A stretch of 64,000 bases of DNA from Cohaesibacter gelatinilyticus (GCF_900215605.1 NZ_OBEL01000002.1:496001-560000), one strand, 5' to 3'. Positions 50,937 to 59,835 are shown, counted from the first letter of the stretch. Made by a program: numbers and translations. Notes: generated by a model not told the origin, from the sequence alone.

Positions 50937-51875
50937 ATGTTCAGATTTTTTCTCAACCGATTTGGCGCGACATTGCCAACACTGCTGGGCATGTCTTTTG
51001 TCGCTTTTGCAATTGTCACACTGGCTCCGGGTGATCCGGTCCAGATGGAATTGCGCGCCATGGGCGTTGTGCCCAAGCCGGAAGACATTGCTGCCATCAA
51101 GGCGGAATATGGCTTGGACAAGCCGTTTTTGGCGCGTTACATCCACTGGCTCTGGCGGGCTGTGCAACTGGATTTTGGCACATCCATTGCGACCGGGCGC
51201 AGCGTGATCGAGGAAATCGGCCTCTATTTGCCTGCCACCTTGATGCTGGCAATCTCGTCGCTTGTCGGGTCCATTGTCATTTCGCTTTTCCTTGGTGCTC
51301 TTGCCATCATGGGGAACCGTCTCACGGCGTCGCTTTTGCGCGCCATCACCATATTGCTGGTCTCCATTCCTTCCTTCTGGCTTGCCCTGATTTTGATCCA
51401 TGTTTTCATTCTCAATCTTGGCTGGTCTCGGCTGGTCGGTGAAGGGGACCTGAGTGATCTGATCCTGCCGGCCTTGACGCTCAGTCTTGGTGCTGGTGCG
51501 TCCCTTGGCAGGCTGGTCTATGAACGGGTGAGAGCTGAAGCATGTGAGGATTATGTCCGCCTTGCAATTGCCAAGGGGATCAGTCCTCTGGGCATCCTGA
51601 TCAGTCATATCGCTCCCCGTATCATAGGGCCGCTCGTCACCGTCTGGGCCACGACACTTGGCTGGATGCTGGGCGGCGCGGTGATTGTTGAAAGCATCTT
51701 TGGTTGGCCCGGCCTCGGGCAGCTCATATTGCAAGCCATTGGCCAGCGAGACTATCCGGTCATTCAGGGCTATCTGGTTCTGATGGGACTGGTCTTTGTC
51801 ACCACGTCCCTTATCGCCGATCTCGTGGTGGTTGTTGCCGATCCCCAATTGCGACGGAGGCTGCATCGTGACTGA
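50937..51875 (+). CDS. ABC transporter permease, first subunit (DppB/NikB type)
   Basis: A 312-residue inner-membrane permease with about six hydrophobic segments. It starts MFRFFLNRFGATLPTLLGMS. The typical EAA loop is ACEDYVRLAIAKGISPLGIL, where the ATPases dock. The length and LAPGDPVQ motif fit the first permease of dipeptide/nickel importers. Its stop overlaps the GTG start of the second permease, showing translational coupling. Confidence 0.93.
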   Translation: MFRFFLNRFGATLPTLLGMSFVAFAIVTLAPGDPVQMELRAMGVVPKPEDIAAIKAEYGLDKPFLARYIHWLWRAVQLDFGTSIATGRSVIEEIGLYLPATLMLAISSLVGSIVISLFLGALAIMGNRLTASLLRAITILLVSIPSFWLALILIHVFILNLGWSRLVGEGDLSDLILPALTLSLGAGASLGRLVYERVRAEACEDYVRLAIAKGISPLGILISHIAPRIIGPLVTVWATTLGWMLGGAVIVESIFGWPGLGQLILQAIGQRDYPVIQGYLVLMGLVFVTTSLIADLVVVVADPQLRRRLHRD

Positions 51876-52746
51876 GAGCATGTATGACCATCCTCTAAAA
51901 AGGCGTCGGCTTCTGTCGTGGTTCGCGTTCTCGTCGGGCCAGACAAGCTTCCTGTTGGGCGTGCTCATGCTCACCAGCATCTGTCTTTTGGCCATTGTGC
52001 CGAGCCTGCTCAGCCTTCCAAAGCCAGAGGCCATGGATTTGCTTGCGCGCCTGTCACCACCGTCGAAGGCCCATCTCTTTGGAACAGATCATTTGGGGCG
52101 TGATCAGCTGGCCCGGCTTCTTGCTGCAATTCCGATCAGCCTTGGCGCAGCAGCCCAAACCATGGGCATCATTCTGGCTATTGCCTTGCCTTGGGGGCTC
52201 ATCGCTGGTCTTGGCAGTCCGCGTCTTGATATGGTCATGATGCGCCTCTCAGACATCATCATGGCTTTCCCAACGCTGGTGCTGGCGCTTGCTGTTATCG
52301 GGTTCATGGGAGCATCACTGGAAGCTTCCATTCTTGGAGTGGCTGCAGCCTGGTGGCCCAGCAATGCGCGCTTGATACGGGCTTTGGTGTTGTCTGCCAA
52401 AGAACGTGATTTTGTCCGCGCTGCCCATATGGCGGGCGCATCGCGGTCCCGGCTGGTTTTTCGTCATATCCTGCCGCAAATCTTACCGCCTCTGGCCGTG
52501 ATGATCTCGTTGGAAACGGCTTCTGTCCTCTTGGCGCTGTCCTCGCTCAGTTTTCTGGGCATCGGAGCACAGCCGCCAACCCCGGAATGGGGGGCGATGC
52601 TGAATGAGGCGCGTCCGTTCTTTGCGCAGGCACCTCACATGCTGCTTGCACCCGGCATTGCTGTTGTCATGACTGTGCTGGCTTTCAATCTGGTTGGTGA
52701 AGGATTGCGGGACCTATTGGACAAAAGGGAGCCGTTCCAATGGTAA
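51868..52746 (+). CDS. ABC transporter permease, second subunit (DppC/NikC type)
   Basis: A 292-residue permease. An N-terminal hydrophobic segment (FLLGVLMLTSICLLAIVPSL) is followed by HLFGTDHLGRDQLARLLAAI, a hallmark of DppC-like subunits, and the coupling loop KERDFVRAAHMAGASRSRLV. The GTG at 51868 overlaps the previous stop as GTGACTGA; an ATG lies four codons later. It forms the channel with the first permease. Confidence 0.92.
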   Translation: MTESMYDHPLKRRRLLSWFAFSSGQTSFLLGVLMLTSICLLAIVPSLLSLPKPEAMDLLARLSPPSKAHLFGTDHLGRDQLARLLAAIPISLGAAAQTMGIILAIALPWGLIAGLGSPRLDMVMMRLSDIIMAFPTLVLALAVIGFMGASLEASILGVAAAWWPSNARLIRALVLSAKERDFVRAAHMAGASRSRLVFRHILPQILPPLAVMISLETASVLLALSSLSFLGIGAQPPTPEWGAMLNEARPFFAQAPHMLLAPGIAVVMTVLAFNLVGEGLRDLLDKREPFQW

Positions 52747-53504
52747 ATGTTCTCTCAGTCTCCGGGCTCAAGGTCACATGCGCAGATGACAGAACCCTTC
52801 TCAACCATATCGCCCTTGATGTGACAAAGGGTGAGCGCATCGGTCTGGTTGGCACCAGCGGTTCGGGTAAGTCGCTGACAGCAGCTGCGCTTTGCGGATT
52901 GCTGCGGCCCCCGCTTGCGGCTTGCGTCGATCACTTGGACTTAGATGGATCTGAAATGCGCCGTGCGAGCAGTCGTGACTGGCGCCGCCTTCGCGGCAAA
53001 AAGATCTTTCAGATCTTCCAAAGTCCAGCCTCGGCTTTGACTCCGGGTCGCCGGATTGGACCGCAACTGAAAGAATGCTGCAAACAGGTTGGCGCGCCCA
53101 TTGAGACCGCGAATTTGGCACTGGAGCGGGTCAAGCTCTCCCATGATGTCATGGGTCAGTTTCCCTATCAGCTCTCAGGGGGCATGAAGCAACGGGTTCT
53201 GATCGCCATGGCGCTCATCTTGCGCCCGACCATTCTGATCGCTGATGAGCCGACAACCGGACTGGATATCTTGACCGAGGCGGACATTCTGGCGGCACTG
53301 AGCGAGATGCTGGATGAGACCGGATCGGCACTGATCTTCATCAGCCATGATTTGCGGGCCGTGTCTCAAGTTGCCAATCGTGTATTGGTCATGGAAGCCG
53401 GGACCATCGTGGAGGATTGCCCTGTGGCAGAGTTGAACCAATCTGCGGCCCCTGCTGCCCGTCAACTTGCAGAGGCAGCCAAAGCGCTGGAAGCAACATG
53501 CTAG
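52740..53504 (+). CDS. ABC transporter ATP-binding protein (DppD/NikD type)
   Basis: A 254-residue ATPase. Walker A is GTSGSGKS, the signature LSGGMKQRV, and Walker B ILIADEPTTGLD, followed by FISHDLRAV. The ATG overlaps the preceding permease stop (ATGGTAA). The usual C-terminal peptide-transporter extension with a Fe-S cluster or Cys-rich tail is not obvious. It pairs with the next ATPase. Confidence 0.94.
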   Translation: MVNVLSVSGLKVTCADDRTLLNHIALDVTKGERIGLVGTSGSGKSLTAAALCGLLRPPLAACVDHLDLDGSEMRRASSRDWRRLRGKKIFQIFQSPASALTPGRRIGPQLKECCKQVGAPIETANLALERVKLSHDVMGQFPYQLSGGMKQRVLIAMALILRPTILIADEPTTGLDILTEADILAALSEMLDETGSALIFISHDLRAVSQVANRVLVMEAGTIVEDCPVAELNQSAAPAARQLAEAAKALEATC

Positions 53505-54187
53505 AGGTGAGAAATCTGACCAAGGCCTATCATGGTCGCCATATCTTCAAAGATGTTCGTCTGTCCATCAAACAGGGGGAAGTGGTCGGCCTCATCGGCC
53601 GGTCGGGGATTGGAAAATCCACCTTGGCGCGTTGTCTGGTTGGATTGGAGCAGCCCGACGAGGGTGTCTTCGCGCTCGATGGCGAAACCTTTGAAACCGG
53701 AACAGCCAATGCACGGAAAAATATTCAATATCTCTGGCAAGATGCCAGCCAGTCTCTCAGTCCATATTTGACAGCCCATGCCGCCCTCATGGAAACCTTG
53801 AACGGTTTTTCCATCGGTGCCAAAGAAGAGCGTTTCCAAAAGGCAAGAGGGCTGCTTTCTGATCTTGGCATTTCACCGGACATGCAAGCGCGTCGCCCCC
53901 ATGCGCTTTCTGGCGGACAATGTCAGCGTGTTGCCCTTGCTCGTGCCTTGGCTGCGGAACCCAAGCTTCTTATTCTGGATGAACCGCTTTCGGCACTGGA
54001 TCTTATCACGCAAAACAGGACGGTGGAGCTATTGAAACGGCTGCATGTCGAACGCAATCTGACCATGCTGATCGTAAGCCATGATCTGGCCCCGCTTCAA
54101 AAAATGTCGAACCGCATCCTGCTTTTGCAACAAGAGGGTATAGTAGAGCGGGAAGCGGTCCAGCAGTTCCTAGGCCGCGTTGAATGA
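53498..54187 (+). CDS. ABC transporter ATP-binding protein (DppF/NikE type)
   Basis: A 229-residue ATPase. Walker A is GRSGIGKS, the signature LSGGQCQRV, and Walker B LLILDEPLSALD, then LIVSHDLAPL. The ATG at 53498 overlaps the previous stop (ATGCTAG). It is the last gene of the importer; the next genes are a convergent DUF6428-like gene and an ArsR gene. Confidence 0.94.
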   Translation: MLEVRNLTKAYHGRHIFKDVRLSIKQGEVVGLIGRSGIGKSTLARCLVGLEQPDEGVFALDGETFETGTANARKNIQYLWQDASQSLSPYLTAHAALMETLNGFSIGAKEERFQKARGLLSDLGISPDMQARRPHALSGGQCQRVALARALAAEPKLLILDEPLSALDLITQNRTVELLKRLHVERNLTMLIVSHDLAPLQKMSNRILLLQQEGIVEREAVQQFLGRVE

Positions 54188-54234
54188 ATGTCCATAAAGG
54201 CTCAAAGCAGTTTTTCTCCAATCAAGGGACGCTC

Positions 54235-54894
54235 CTAACTGCAACAGCCTTTGGAAGAAGACTGCGAACTCTCCATCGAAGGCTCTGTAGCTTTGCTGTT
54301 GCAACCACAGCCCGCTTCGCCAGCAGCCTTTGCATCGGCATCCTTTGCGCAGCACGCGTCGACACCGTTCGGTGCTGGCCCACCGCAACAGCCTTGTTCG
54401 GGAACTTGTGCTTCGAAATCATTCTCATCCTTGGAAAGCTGCGACTGTGGAGCGCAGCAGGATACCGTCTCTTCGGTTTGCTTCCCTCTCATTGCGGGTT
54501 TGCATTGCGCTTGAATGGTTCGCAATTTTAGCAAGGCAGCATCATCGACGAATTCCGGCGCCATCGGCTCAAATATCTGCAGTCCCCTATTGCCGTGAGA
54601 AAATTCGATCCGAAGCGGGCTGTCTTCAAGGCCTTTGATAGAACGAACGCTTTGTTCAAGTATGCTTGCAAACTTCCCGACGGGCATATGATCTCTGCCT
54701 TGACCATCAAGAAGTTGAAGGATGGTTTCTGTCCATGAATCTCTTTGCGCCCCACAATCGATGCTGTTGAAACTCGCCAGTTTCAGTTCAGTCACGTGGT
54801 ACCCTTTGCCGATCGGGCCGTCTGTGGTTGAGCATACAAGTGGTGCGTCTGCTGGCAGGGTACTTATCATGTTGATCAGATCACGAAGTGTCAT
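54235..54894 (-). CDS. DUF6428-like protein with long Cys-rich tail
   Basis: A 219-residue protein. The N-terminal part (MTLRDLINMISTLPADAPLV, KGYHVTELKLASFNSIDCGA) matches the DUF6428 family, usually coded beside ArsR regulators. The C-terminal roughly 70 residues are unusually rich in Cys (SCCAPQS, QGCCGGPAPN, DACCAKDAD, AGCGCNSK, KGCCS), a probable metal-binding tail. It is divergent from an ArsR gene across two identical-type palindromes. A role in metal or metalloid handling is inferred. Confidence 0.7.
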   Translation of the reverse strand: MTLRDLINMISTLPADAPLVCSTTDGPIGKGYHVTELKLASFNSIDCGAQRDSWTETILQLLDGQGRDHMPVGKFASILEQSVRSIKGLEDSPLRIEFSHGNRGLQIFEPMAPEFVDDAALLKLRTIQAQCKPAMRGKQTEETVSCCAPQSQLSKDENDFEAQVPEQGCCGGPAPNGVDACCAKDADAKAAGEAGCGCNSKATEPSMESSQSSSKGCCS

Positions 54895-54909
54895 TGATTG
54901 GCCCTTACA

Positions 54910-54970
54910 TTTCAAGATATGTTGAAATATAAATAGTACAAAGGAAAAGTCATTTCAAGAGGTGTTGAAA
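54910..54970. promoter_or_regulatory. Twin ArsR operators
   Basis: Two palindromes of the form TTTCAA-N6-TTGAAA lie at 54910-54927 and 54953-54970, in the divergent promoter region of the DUF6428-like and ArsR genes. The second ends just before the ArsR start. Confidence 0.75.
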
Positions 54971-54971
54971 T

Positions 54972-55301
54972 ATGAATGAAGAGAGTACACTTGCGGCCTT
55001 TGCATCTCTTTCCAATGCTACACGTCTGCGCATACTCCGCGAGTTAGTGGCTGCGGGCCCTGAAGGTCTATGTGCCGGAGAAATTGCAAACGCCGTTGGG
55101 GCGAGCCCATCGCGTGCATCATTCCATCTTTCGAACATGTCGAAGACTGAATTGATCACATCCAGCCGATCAGCCCGAGAAATTACATATCGTGCAGATT
55201 ACAAAGCGATTGGTGCGCTGATCAGCTTTTTCATGGACGATTGTTGTGGAGGAGACGAAACTATTCGTGCCTGTTGCGTCGGTAAGAAAAACTGCTGCTA
55301 A
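54972..55301 (+). CDS. ArsR-family metal-responsive repressor with Cys-rich tail
   Basis: A 109-residue winged-helix repressor. The HTH is LSNATRLRILRELVAAGPEG and then GASPSRASFHLSNMSKTELI. The C-terminus holds three Cys pairs (DDCC, ACCVG, KKNCC), a likely metal or metalloid sensor site. It probably represses itself and the divergent DUF6428-like gene through the twin operators. Arsenite, nickel or another soft metal could be sensed. Confidence 0.9.
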   Translation: MNEESTLAAFASLSNATRLRILRELVAAGPEGLCAGEIANAVGASPSRASFHLSNMSKTELITSSRSAREITYRADYKAIGALISFFMDDCCGGDETIRACCVGKKNCC

Positions 55302-55343
55302 TCACAAAATCAGGATGAAGCAGTCAGGCAGCATTTCCTCGCA

Positions 55344-55519
55344 TGCCAGATCGCCACCAGCCCTGGCAGAACGAAGGGAAAGATGGCCAGGATCCAAACC
55401 GGACCAATCGGATAAAGACCAAAAACGCGACCAGACTGGTGACAACGGCCGTCATGCCTGTGCCGATCATCTTTACGTCCTTTTCCTCGGATACTGTTGT
55501 TCACCATAAAGTTGTGACC
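55344..55519 (-). pseudogene. MFS transporter fragment, related to the gene at 62918
   Basis: The bases at 55344-55383 resemble the 3' end of the MFS gene (62950-62989). Those at 55384-55519 resemble its inner part (from about 63227), with about 240 bp missing between. The frame reads GPVWILAIFPFVLPGLVAIW. It is a deleted, degraded copy of a related transporter gene. Confidence 0.7.
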
Positions 55520-55556
55520 TACACTCAGGTTGCAGAAGCAGAGGTGAGTTGGAGCA

Positions 55557-56114
55557 ATGAAATCAGACTTTGCATGGATCGACAAATGGGCAGATTACCT
55601 AAATGGCAAATCCGTACTTGAGCTCGGCTGCGGACCGGGAATTGATACACGTAGAATTATTGAGCATGCGAGTTCCGTAATTGCCTGCGATCTGTCACCT
55701 CCACCCGAAATAGAGGGTGCCAAAGAGGTTTTGGTTCTAGACCACAGCAAGAAACTGCCTTTCGAAACAGGTACATTCGATGTGGTGGTTGCCAGCTTGT
55801 GTCTGCACTATTTCAGCTGGAGCATGACACAGGATATTGTCTCTGAGATATCACGGATACTGACACCTGAAGGGTTCATGGTGGTCAGAGTGAACTCTAA
55901 AAAAGATGACAATTTCGGAGCGACAGGCAACACGGAAATTCAACCCAATTTCTATATGGTGAAGGGACAGCAGAAACGCTTCTTCGACATAGCTGATGTT
56001 GAATTACTTTTTGGCTCAAACTGGAAGCTCACTGCGATCGAAGAAAAGTCAATTGATCGCTACGAACTTGCAAAGGAAATCTTGGAATTTGGCGCACAGA
56101 AGATTGCAGGCTAG
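55557..56114 (+). CDS. Class I SAM-dependent methyltransferase
   Basis: A 185-residue methyltransferase. The SAM-binding motif is SVLELGCGPGIDTRRI, followed by acidic motif II near IACDLSPPPE, then FDVVVASLCLHYFSW. The length fits small-molecule methyltransferases of the UbiE/TehB-like group. It lies just after an MFS fragment and ends at a short WYL remnant. The substrate is unknown. Confidence 0.88.
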   Translation: MKSDFAWIDKWADYLNGKSVLELGCGPGIDTRRIIEHASSVIACDLSPPPEIEGAKEVLVLDHSKKLPFETGTFDVVVASLCLHYFSWSMTQDIVSEISRILTPEGFMVVRVNSKKDDNFGATGNTEIQPNFYMVKGQQKRFFDIADVELLFGSNWKLTAIEEKSIDRYELAKEILEFGAQKIAG

Positions 56115-56157
56115 ATCCGGTTCAGGACATCGTAGCAGACTATTTCGAAGCTATTTA
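56113..56157 (+). pseudogene. WYL-regulator 3' remnant (short)
   Basis: The frame DPVQDIVADYFEAI followed by TAA matches the end of the intact WYL protein (FQDIFADYFEAI). Only the last 14 codons remain, directly joined to the methyltransferase stop. Confidence 0.7.
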
Positions 56158-56423
56158 AAGGTGAGATCGAGAGCCAGCTTTGCGGACCTTGCAGACTTTC
56201 ATTGCACCGCAATATTGCCTAACCATTTTGACACGGCGGCCATTCAACAGAGAGTTCTCACAGAAGTGGCGTCGGCATCTTTGCCAAAAAAATTAGCCTA
56301 GAATGACTATCGACTCCTCCTCAAATGCGCGTTGGTTGCCTGTCTTTGCCATGATGTTTGAATTCAGAACCACCAACGCGCAACTAAGGTCTTCACGATA
56401 CCCCTTGTAAAGGGTCATGTCGT
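56158..56423. other. Intergenic stretch with inverted repeat
   Basis: No gene is seen. TGCGCGTTGGT (56326-56336) and ACCAACGCGCA (56372-56382) form a perfect 11-bp inverted repeat with a 35-base loop. Confidence 0.5.
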
Positions 56424-56648
56424 CTAATGGGCCACGTAAACCGCTTTATAGCGGCCATCGGAGCTGCGTAGCATTTTGACAAACCGGCAACGATCTGGAT
56501 GTTTTGCTCGGCTTTTGCAGAGTGCCATGCCTTTGGCAAGGGACTCGGCCTCATTCACTGAAACAACCCAATAGTTCTGGGCAAATGCCGGGGCACTGGT
56601 CAGAGCCATAGATGCGGTAACAAACAGGAACAGCACAGTTTTCTTCAT
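56424..56648 (-). CDS. Small secreted hypothetical protein (74 aa)
   Basis: A signal peptide is clear (MKKTVLFLFVTASMALTSAP-AFAQ). The mature protein is about 50 residues with two Cys (ALCKSRA, DRCRFV) and is basic. AGAGGT lies before the ATG at 56648. No family is recognised. It has no obvious partner among its neighbours. Confidence 0.7.
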   Translation of the reverse strand: MKKTVLFLFVTASMALTSAPAFAQNYWVVSVNEAESLAKGMALCKSRAKHPDRCRFVKMLRSSDGRYKAVYVAH

Positions 56649-56980
56649 GGAAATACCTCTCAAAAAAAGACATCAAGTAATTCTTTGGAACTGCCAGTTT
56701 CCAATTAGAAAGCAATGCGTCTGGATGGCCTGGCAAGACACTGACGATGGTAGGCACGAAGCGCTGACCGTTACATAAAAAAATCTCTGTGACAATGGAG
56801 TTTTCCGTTGCTGAAATGTAGCAATACGAAAAATTCCTCAATAACGACCTGATGTTAGCCGGCTTGGGTCAGCTACTCTGCGAACAATCCCCGCTTTCAA
56901 TTGGTCTTTGATTGCGGCACTATGACCTCTCACTTCTTGTTTGCGTTGCATCCGCTCGAACCCATTTTCCAGGAACCACC

Positions 56981-57190
56981 GTGCTTCAGATATTGTGTAA
57001 TTTGGTCCTACCAGGCGTCGGTACATTGATGATGAAAAAGCCAATAACCGGCATTCTTCAGTTGCTGGTTATGCTCGTGGCATTTGTCCTCACAGTCACG
57101 GTTTTCCTAACTTTTTTCGGTCTCCTGATCTGGTTTATCGACGTGGTTTGGGCACTTGTCGTTGGTGTTCTTTGGTATCGGGACAGATAG
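56981..57190 (+). CDS. Small hypothetical membrane protein (69 aa)
   Basis: A GTG start with AGGA six bases upstream gives VLQILCNLVLPGVGTLMMKK, then two hydrophobic segments (GILQLLVMLVAFVLTVTVFL and a second ending WALVVGVLWY). The LPGVGTLM-kink pattern resembles TM2-type small membrane proteins. Alternative starts are ATGs at 57029 and 57032. Function is unknown. Confidence 0.55.
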   Translation: MLQILCNLVLPGVGTLMMKKPITGILQLLVMLVAFVLTVTVFLTFFGLLIWFIDVVWALVVGVLWYRDR

Positions 57191-57424
57191 AAGCTAGGCA
57201 GTTAAATGCAGAGCATTCCCATGATACAGCACTCTAGGTTGGGGTAATGAAAATGTGCGTTGCACTTGTAATTCATGCAGTCAACACCGAATACACACAT
57301 GTGCCAAGTCATGAACGAATAGCAGCTTTCGATAAACGCCTGCAACGTGCAGATTGCGAACGGAAAACCTCTCTTGGCCGATTTTCGCCAAAAATCGCTT
57401 TTTTACTCGCAGGAGACGAACAGG

Positions 57425-57626
57425 GAGCACACCGCACTATATCTCCTTCAACTGGTCCGCTGCTGCATCACCGCCTGTAACAGTCTACAAGCCGACACCC
57501 GCACCTTCCCAATAGACCGCATCAAGAGAACCCTCCCTACGGATGAGAGTTTCTCATTGCGGCCCAAGACCTGGTTTCAAGACCCGATTTCAAGACATCG
57601 CCGCGGACCAACTCAAAGCGATTTAG
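57425..57626 (+). pseudogene. WYL-regulator remnant, copy 2
   Basis: The stretch resembles the C-terminal coding part of the WYL gene at 46906 (CACTATATC...AACTGG, then TFPIDRIKRT, then RPKTWFQD), but frames are broken. It is nearly identical to 60978-61170. The two were probably copied from one another. Confidence 0.75.
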
Positions 57627-57720
57627 AGCAAGACGGGATGTCAGTTTTGCAGACCCTTGCAGCCTTTCGTTTGTAAATATTGAATATCTGCTCTTGCCGA
57701 TCAAATTTCTTCAAAATAAC

Positions 57721-57750
57721 AAAGCGCCCGTGATCTCCACGGGCGCTTTT
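57721..57750 (-). terminator. Strong Rho-independent terminator
   Basis: AAAGCGCCCGTG and CACGGGCGCTTT pair perfectly over 12 bp with a 5-base loop. T/A runs lie on both sides. It probably ends the minus-strand unit starting at the VOC/SnoaL genes. Confidence 0.85.
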
Positions 57751-57760
57751 GGACTCTAGA

Positions 57761-57858
57761 GCATCTTGAATGAATACCTGGTCATTCAAGATGCCCAAGT
57801 CATTGTTTCCAAGCATATTCTTGTCCGAAAACCGCACACACTTTTCGGGAATATGCTC
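57761..57858. repeat. Two palindromes, second of CCGAAAA type
   Basis: GCATCTTGAATGA (57761-57773) pairs with TCATTCAAGATGC (57782-57794). Next, AGCATATTC...CCGAAAA and TTTTCGGG..GAATATGCT form a second palindrome (57811-57858) related to the repeat at 5437. Confidence 0.7.
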
Positions 57859-57868
57859 TAGAAGGCTG

Positions 57869-58219
57869 TCATCGGGCCAGTTCGTAGCGCGTCATCAACA
57901 TGGAAGATGGGTCGATCATGCTCATGAACCTTTCGGCTGCACGTGCAGAAGCAAAGCTATCCATGGATGCTTGCGCGGCATCGGCACTTTCCCAGCTGAC
58001 CACGACTGCCCATTTGCCGCCTGAGAAAGCCGCTTGGCGCGAGATGAAACCGGGCTGTTTGGAAACATGTTCCTCTTCGATGGCCTTATCGACCGGCTTA
58101 AACTCTTGAACAGTGACCCCTTCTGCAAGCTTCATAGTCACAATCTCAATGACACCAGCATCTTGCGCCATAGCTGTGCCCCCTACAAACATCATAAGGG
58201 TGAATAATAGTGTTCTCAT
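57869..58219 (-). CDS. Secreted antibiotic-biosynthesis-monooxygenase-like (ABM) protein
   Basis: A 116-residue protein with a signal peptide (MRTLLFTLMMFVGGTAMA-QD). The mature part has an ABM-like alpha-beta layout (VIEIVTMKLAEGVTVQEFKP, then KQPGFISRQAAFSGGKWAVV, VSWESADAAQASM). Such dimeric domains include heme-degrading and quinone-modifying enzymes, but many are of unknown role. It follows the SnoaL-like gene by 13 bases in the same operon. Confidence 0.75.
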   Translation of the reverse strand: MRTLLFTLMMFVGGTAMAQDAGVIEIVTMKLAEGVTVQEFKPVDKAIEEEHVSKQPGFISRQAAFSGGKWAVVVSWESADAAQASMDSFASARAAERFMSMIDPSSMLMTRYELAR

Positions 58220-58232
58220 ATCAAATACCCGC

Positions 58233-59003
58233 TTAAAACTTGCCGTTATCGTGAGCCATTTCCGCTGGAATGTCCGCGATCACATCCCAGTGCTCAACGA
58301 TCTTGCCATCAGCCACCCGGAAGAGATCATAGAAGGCAGTCGGTTTGCCACCGAATGTTCCCTCGGATGCTGTAAAGACCATGTTGCCTTCCGCTACAAC
58401 GATATGAACATCATTGTAGATCATCTGAATGCCCTGTTCGGCCATTGCTTTCAAAGCGGCGCCCAAACCGCCCAAACCATCAGCGATTTGGCTATTGTGC
58501 TGGATATATGTCTCGGTCGACAGGAAATCTGTGATCCGGTCCACATCTCCACCCTTCAAAATGGTTTCCACGAAGTCAGTCACAAGTGCTTTGTTTTCAG
58601 CAGTTCTGTCCAGATCAGCAACCTCGGTTGGACCATCTGTCTGTGTGTGGCCAGAAGGATTCGGAGGTGTGAGTGGTGTAAGGTTATCCCAATGTTCAGC
58701 AACCTTGCCATCCTCAACACGGAATATATCAAAGCCGACCAGTGTGTCTGCACCGAACGCCTGCGCATTGTTGTAAGTAGTATGCAGGACGACCATGTCA
58801 CCCTCAGTGATCACTCGATGGATATCGACTTTGATACCACTGTCTTTCAGGCCAGGGATAAATCCCAGGATAGGAGCTGCACCTGTTGGGACTGCAGGAT
58901 TATGCTGGATATAATCTTTGGCAAGCAGTTGCTCTGCCGCTTCGGGATCGAAGTGGATGAAGATTGCGGTTACAGCTTGCAAAACGATTTCTTTGATTGA
59001 CAT
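58233..59003 (-). CDS. Double SnoaL-like (NTF2-fold) protein
   Basis: A 256-residue protein made of two NTF2/SnoaL-like domains (about 1-120 and 130-256). Each carries the pattern YIQHNP or YIQHNS, a mid DMVVLHTTY- or NMVFTASEG-like strand, and FDIFRVEDGKVAEHWD / YDLFRVADGKIVEHWD near the end. This is an internal duplication. It lies between the VOC and ABM genes on the minus strand. Substrate is unknown; such proteins are often small-molecule isomerases or hydrolases. Confidence 0.85.
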   Translation of the reverse strand: MSIKEIVLQAVTAIFIHFDPEAAEQLLAKDYIQHNPAVPTGAAPILGFIPGLKDSGIKVDIHRVITEGDMVVLHTTYNNAQAFGADTLVGFDIFRVEDGKVAEHWDNLTPLTPPNPSGHTQTDGPTEVADLDRTAENKALVTDFVETILKGGDVDRITDFLSTETYIQHNSQIADGLGGLGAALKAMAEQGIQMIYNDVHIVVAEGNMVFTASEGTFGGKPTAFYDLFRVADGKIVEHWDVIADIPAEMAHDNGKF

Positions 59004-59040
59004 CTATTATCTCCTTATGTCGGTTTGGTTTTGGAAATTT

Positions 59041-59835
59041 TCATGCGGCCCGCGATTGTGCTGCAATGATTTTGAATTCAGTGCCCCACGGGTCGGTGAT
59101 GATGTTCGAAGGAAGAACATTTGGTTCAGCCAACAGTTCGATACTGGCTAATCCGGTAGTTCCGGCAGGCCGACGCCCAACGCCCTGTGACTGCCATTCG
59201 TTGACCGCCAGATGATGGTGATATCCACCTGATCCAAACCAGCGGGCTGAGGGAAGTTGGAATGTTTGCACCATTCCTATCTTCTGGGTGATGAAGTTCG
59301 CCGCTTCGGTGACATCACCAACACGCAGATGGACGTGGCCGATAACTGTATCTTTTGGCACACCCGTCCAGTTGCCAAACTTTTGTGTCAATGACTTCAA
59401 GTCCAAAGGGCGGGTGGTCATATGAACGGCATTGCCACTACGGGCCCATTCATCGCGCGGCAAGTCTCGGTAAATCTCGATGCCGTTGCCCTCTGGGTCA
59501 TTGAGGTAAAGTGCCTCGCTGACACCATGGTGCGATGCACCTTCAAGTCTAACCCCACGCTCTGACGCATGGACCAACCATGAGCCGAGGTCTTGCCTTG
59601 TTGGCAGCAAAAATGCTGTGTGAAACAACCCGGCCTCATTCGGGGAGGGCATCGCATTTTTGTCTTGGCGCAACTCAAACAACGGGATGTTCTCTGCACC
59701 GAGAAGCGCAGATTCACCGTCACGCTTGATCAGACCAAGACCAATAACGTCTTCATAGAATTTCGCTGTTTTGTCCAGATCACGGACAGTCAATGCGACC
59801 TGTCCAATTGTAATGGGGGCGTCCGAAGTTGCCAT
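59041..59835 (-). CDS. VOC-family extradiol dioxygenase-like protein
   Basis: A 264-residue protein with two VOC modules. The first has IGQVALTVRDLDKTAKFYED and the second has GHVHLRVGDVTEAANFITQK, with a DPEGNGIEIYRD block in the middle. The layout matches CatE-like extradiol dioxygenases. Metal ligands would be His in HVHLRV, His in GGYHHHLAVN and Glu in FKII region or earlier GIEIY. It is divergent from a LysR gene and is the first gene of a VOC-SnoaL-ABM unit. Confidence 0.88.
   Translation of the reverse strand: MATSDAPITIGQVALTVRDLDKTAKFYEDVIGLGLIKRDGESALLGAENIPLFELRQDKNAMPSPNEAGLFHTAFLLPTRQDLGSWLVHASERGVRLEGASHHGVSEALYLNDPEGNGIEIYRDLPRDEWARSGNAVHMTTRPLDLKSLTQKFGNWTGVPKDTVIGHVHLRVGDVTEAANFITQKIGMVQTFQLPSARWFGSGGYHHHLAVNEWQSQGVGRRPAGTTGLASIELLAEPNVLPSNIITDPWGTEFKIIAAQSRAA

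Noticed and set aside
56838-57044. Minus-strand 68-codon frame opposite the small membrane-protein gene
   Set aside because: It overlaps the better supported plus-strand gene and has no family match that I know.
57247-57480. Plus-strand 77-codon frame
   Set aside because: It runs into the broken WYL remnant and has no supporting feature of its own.
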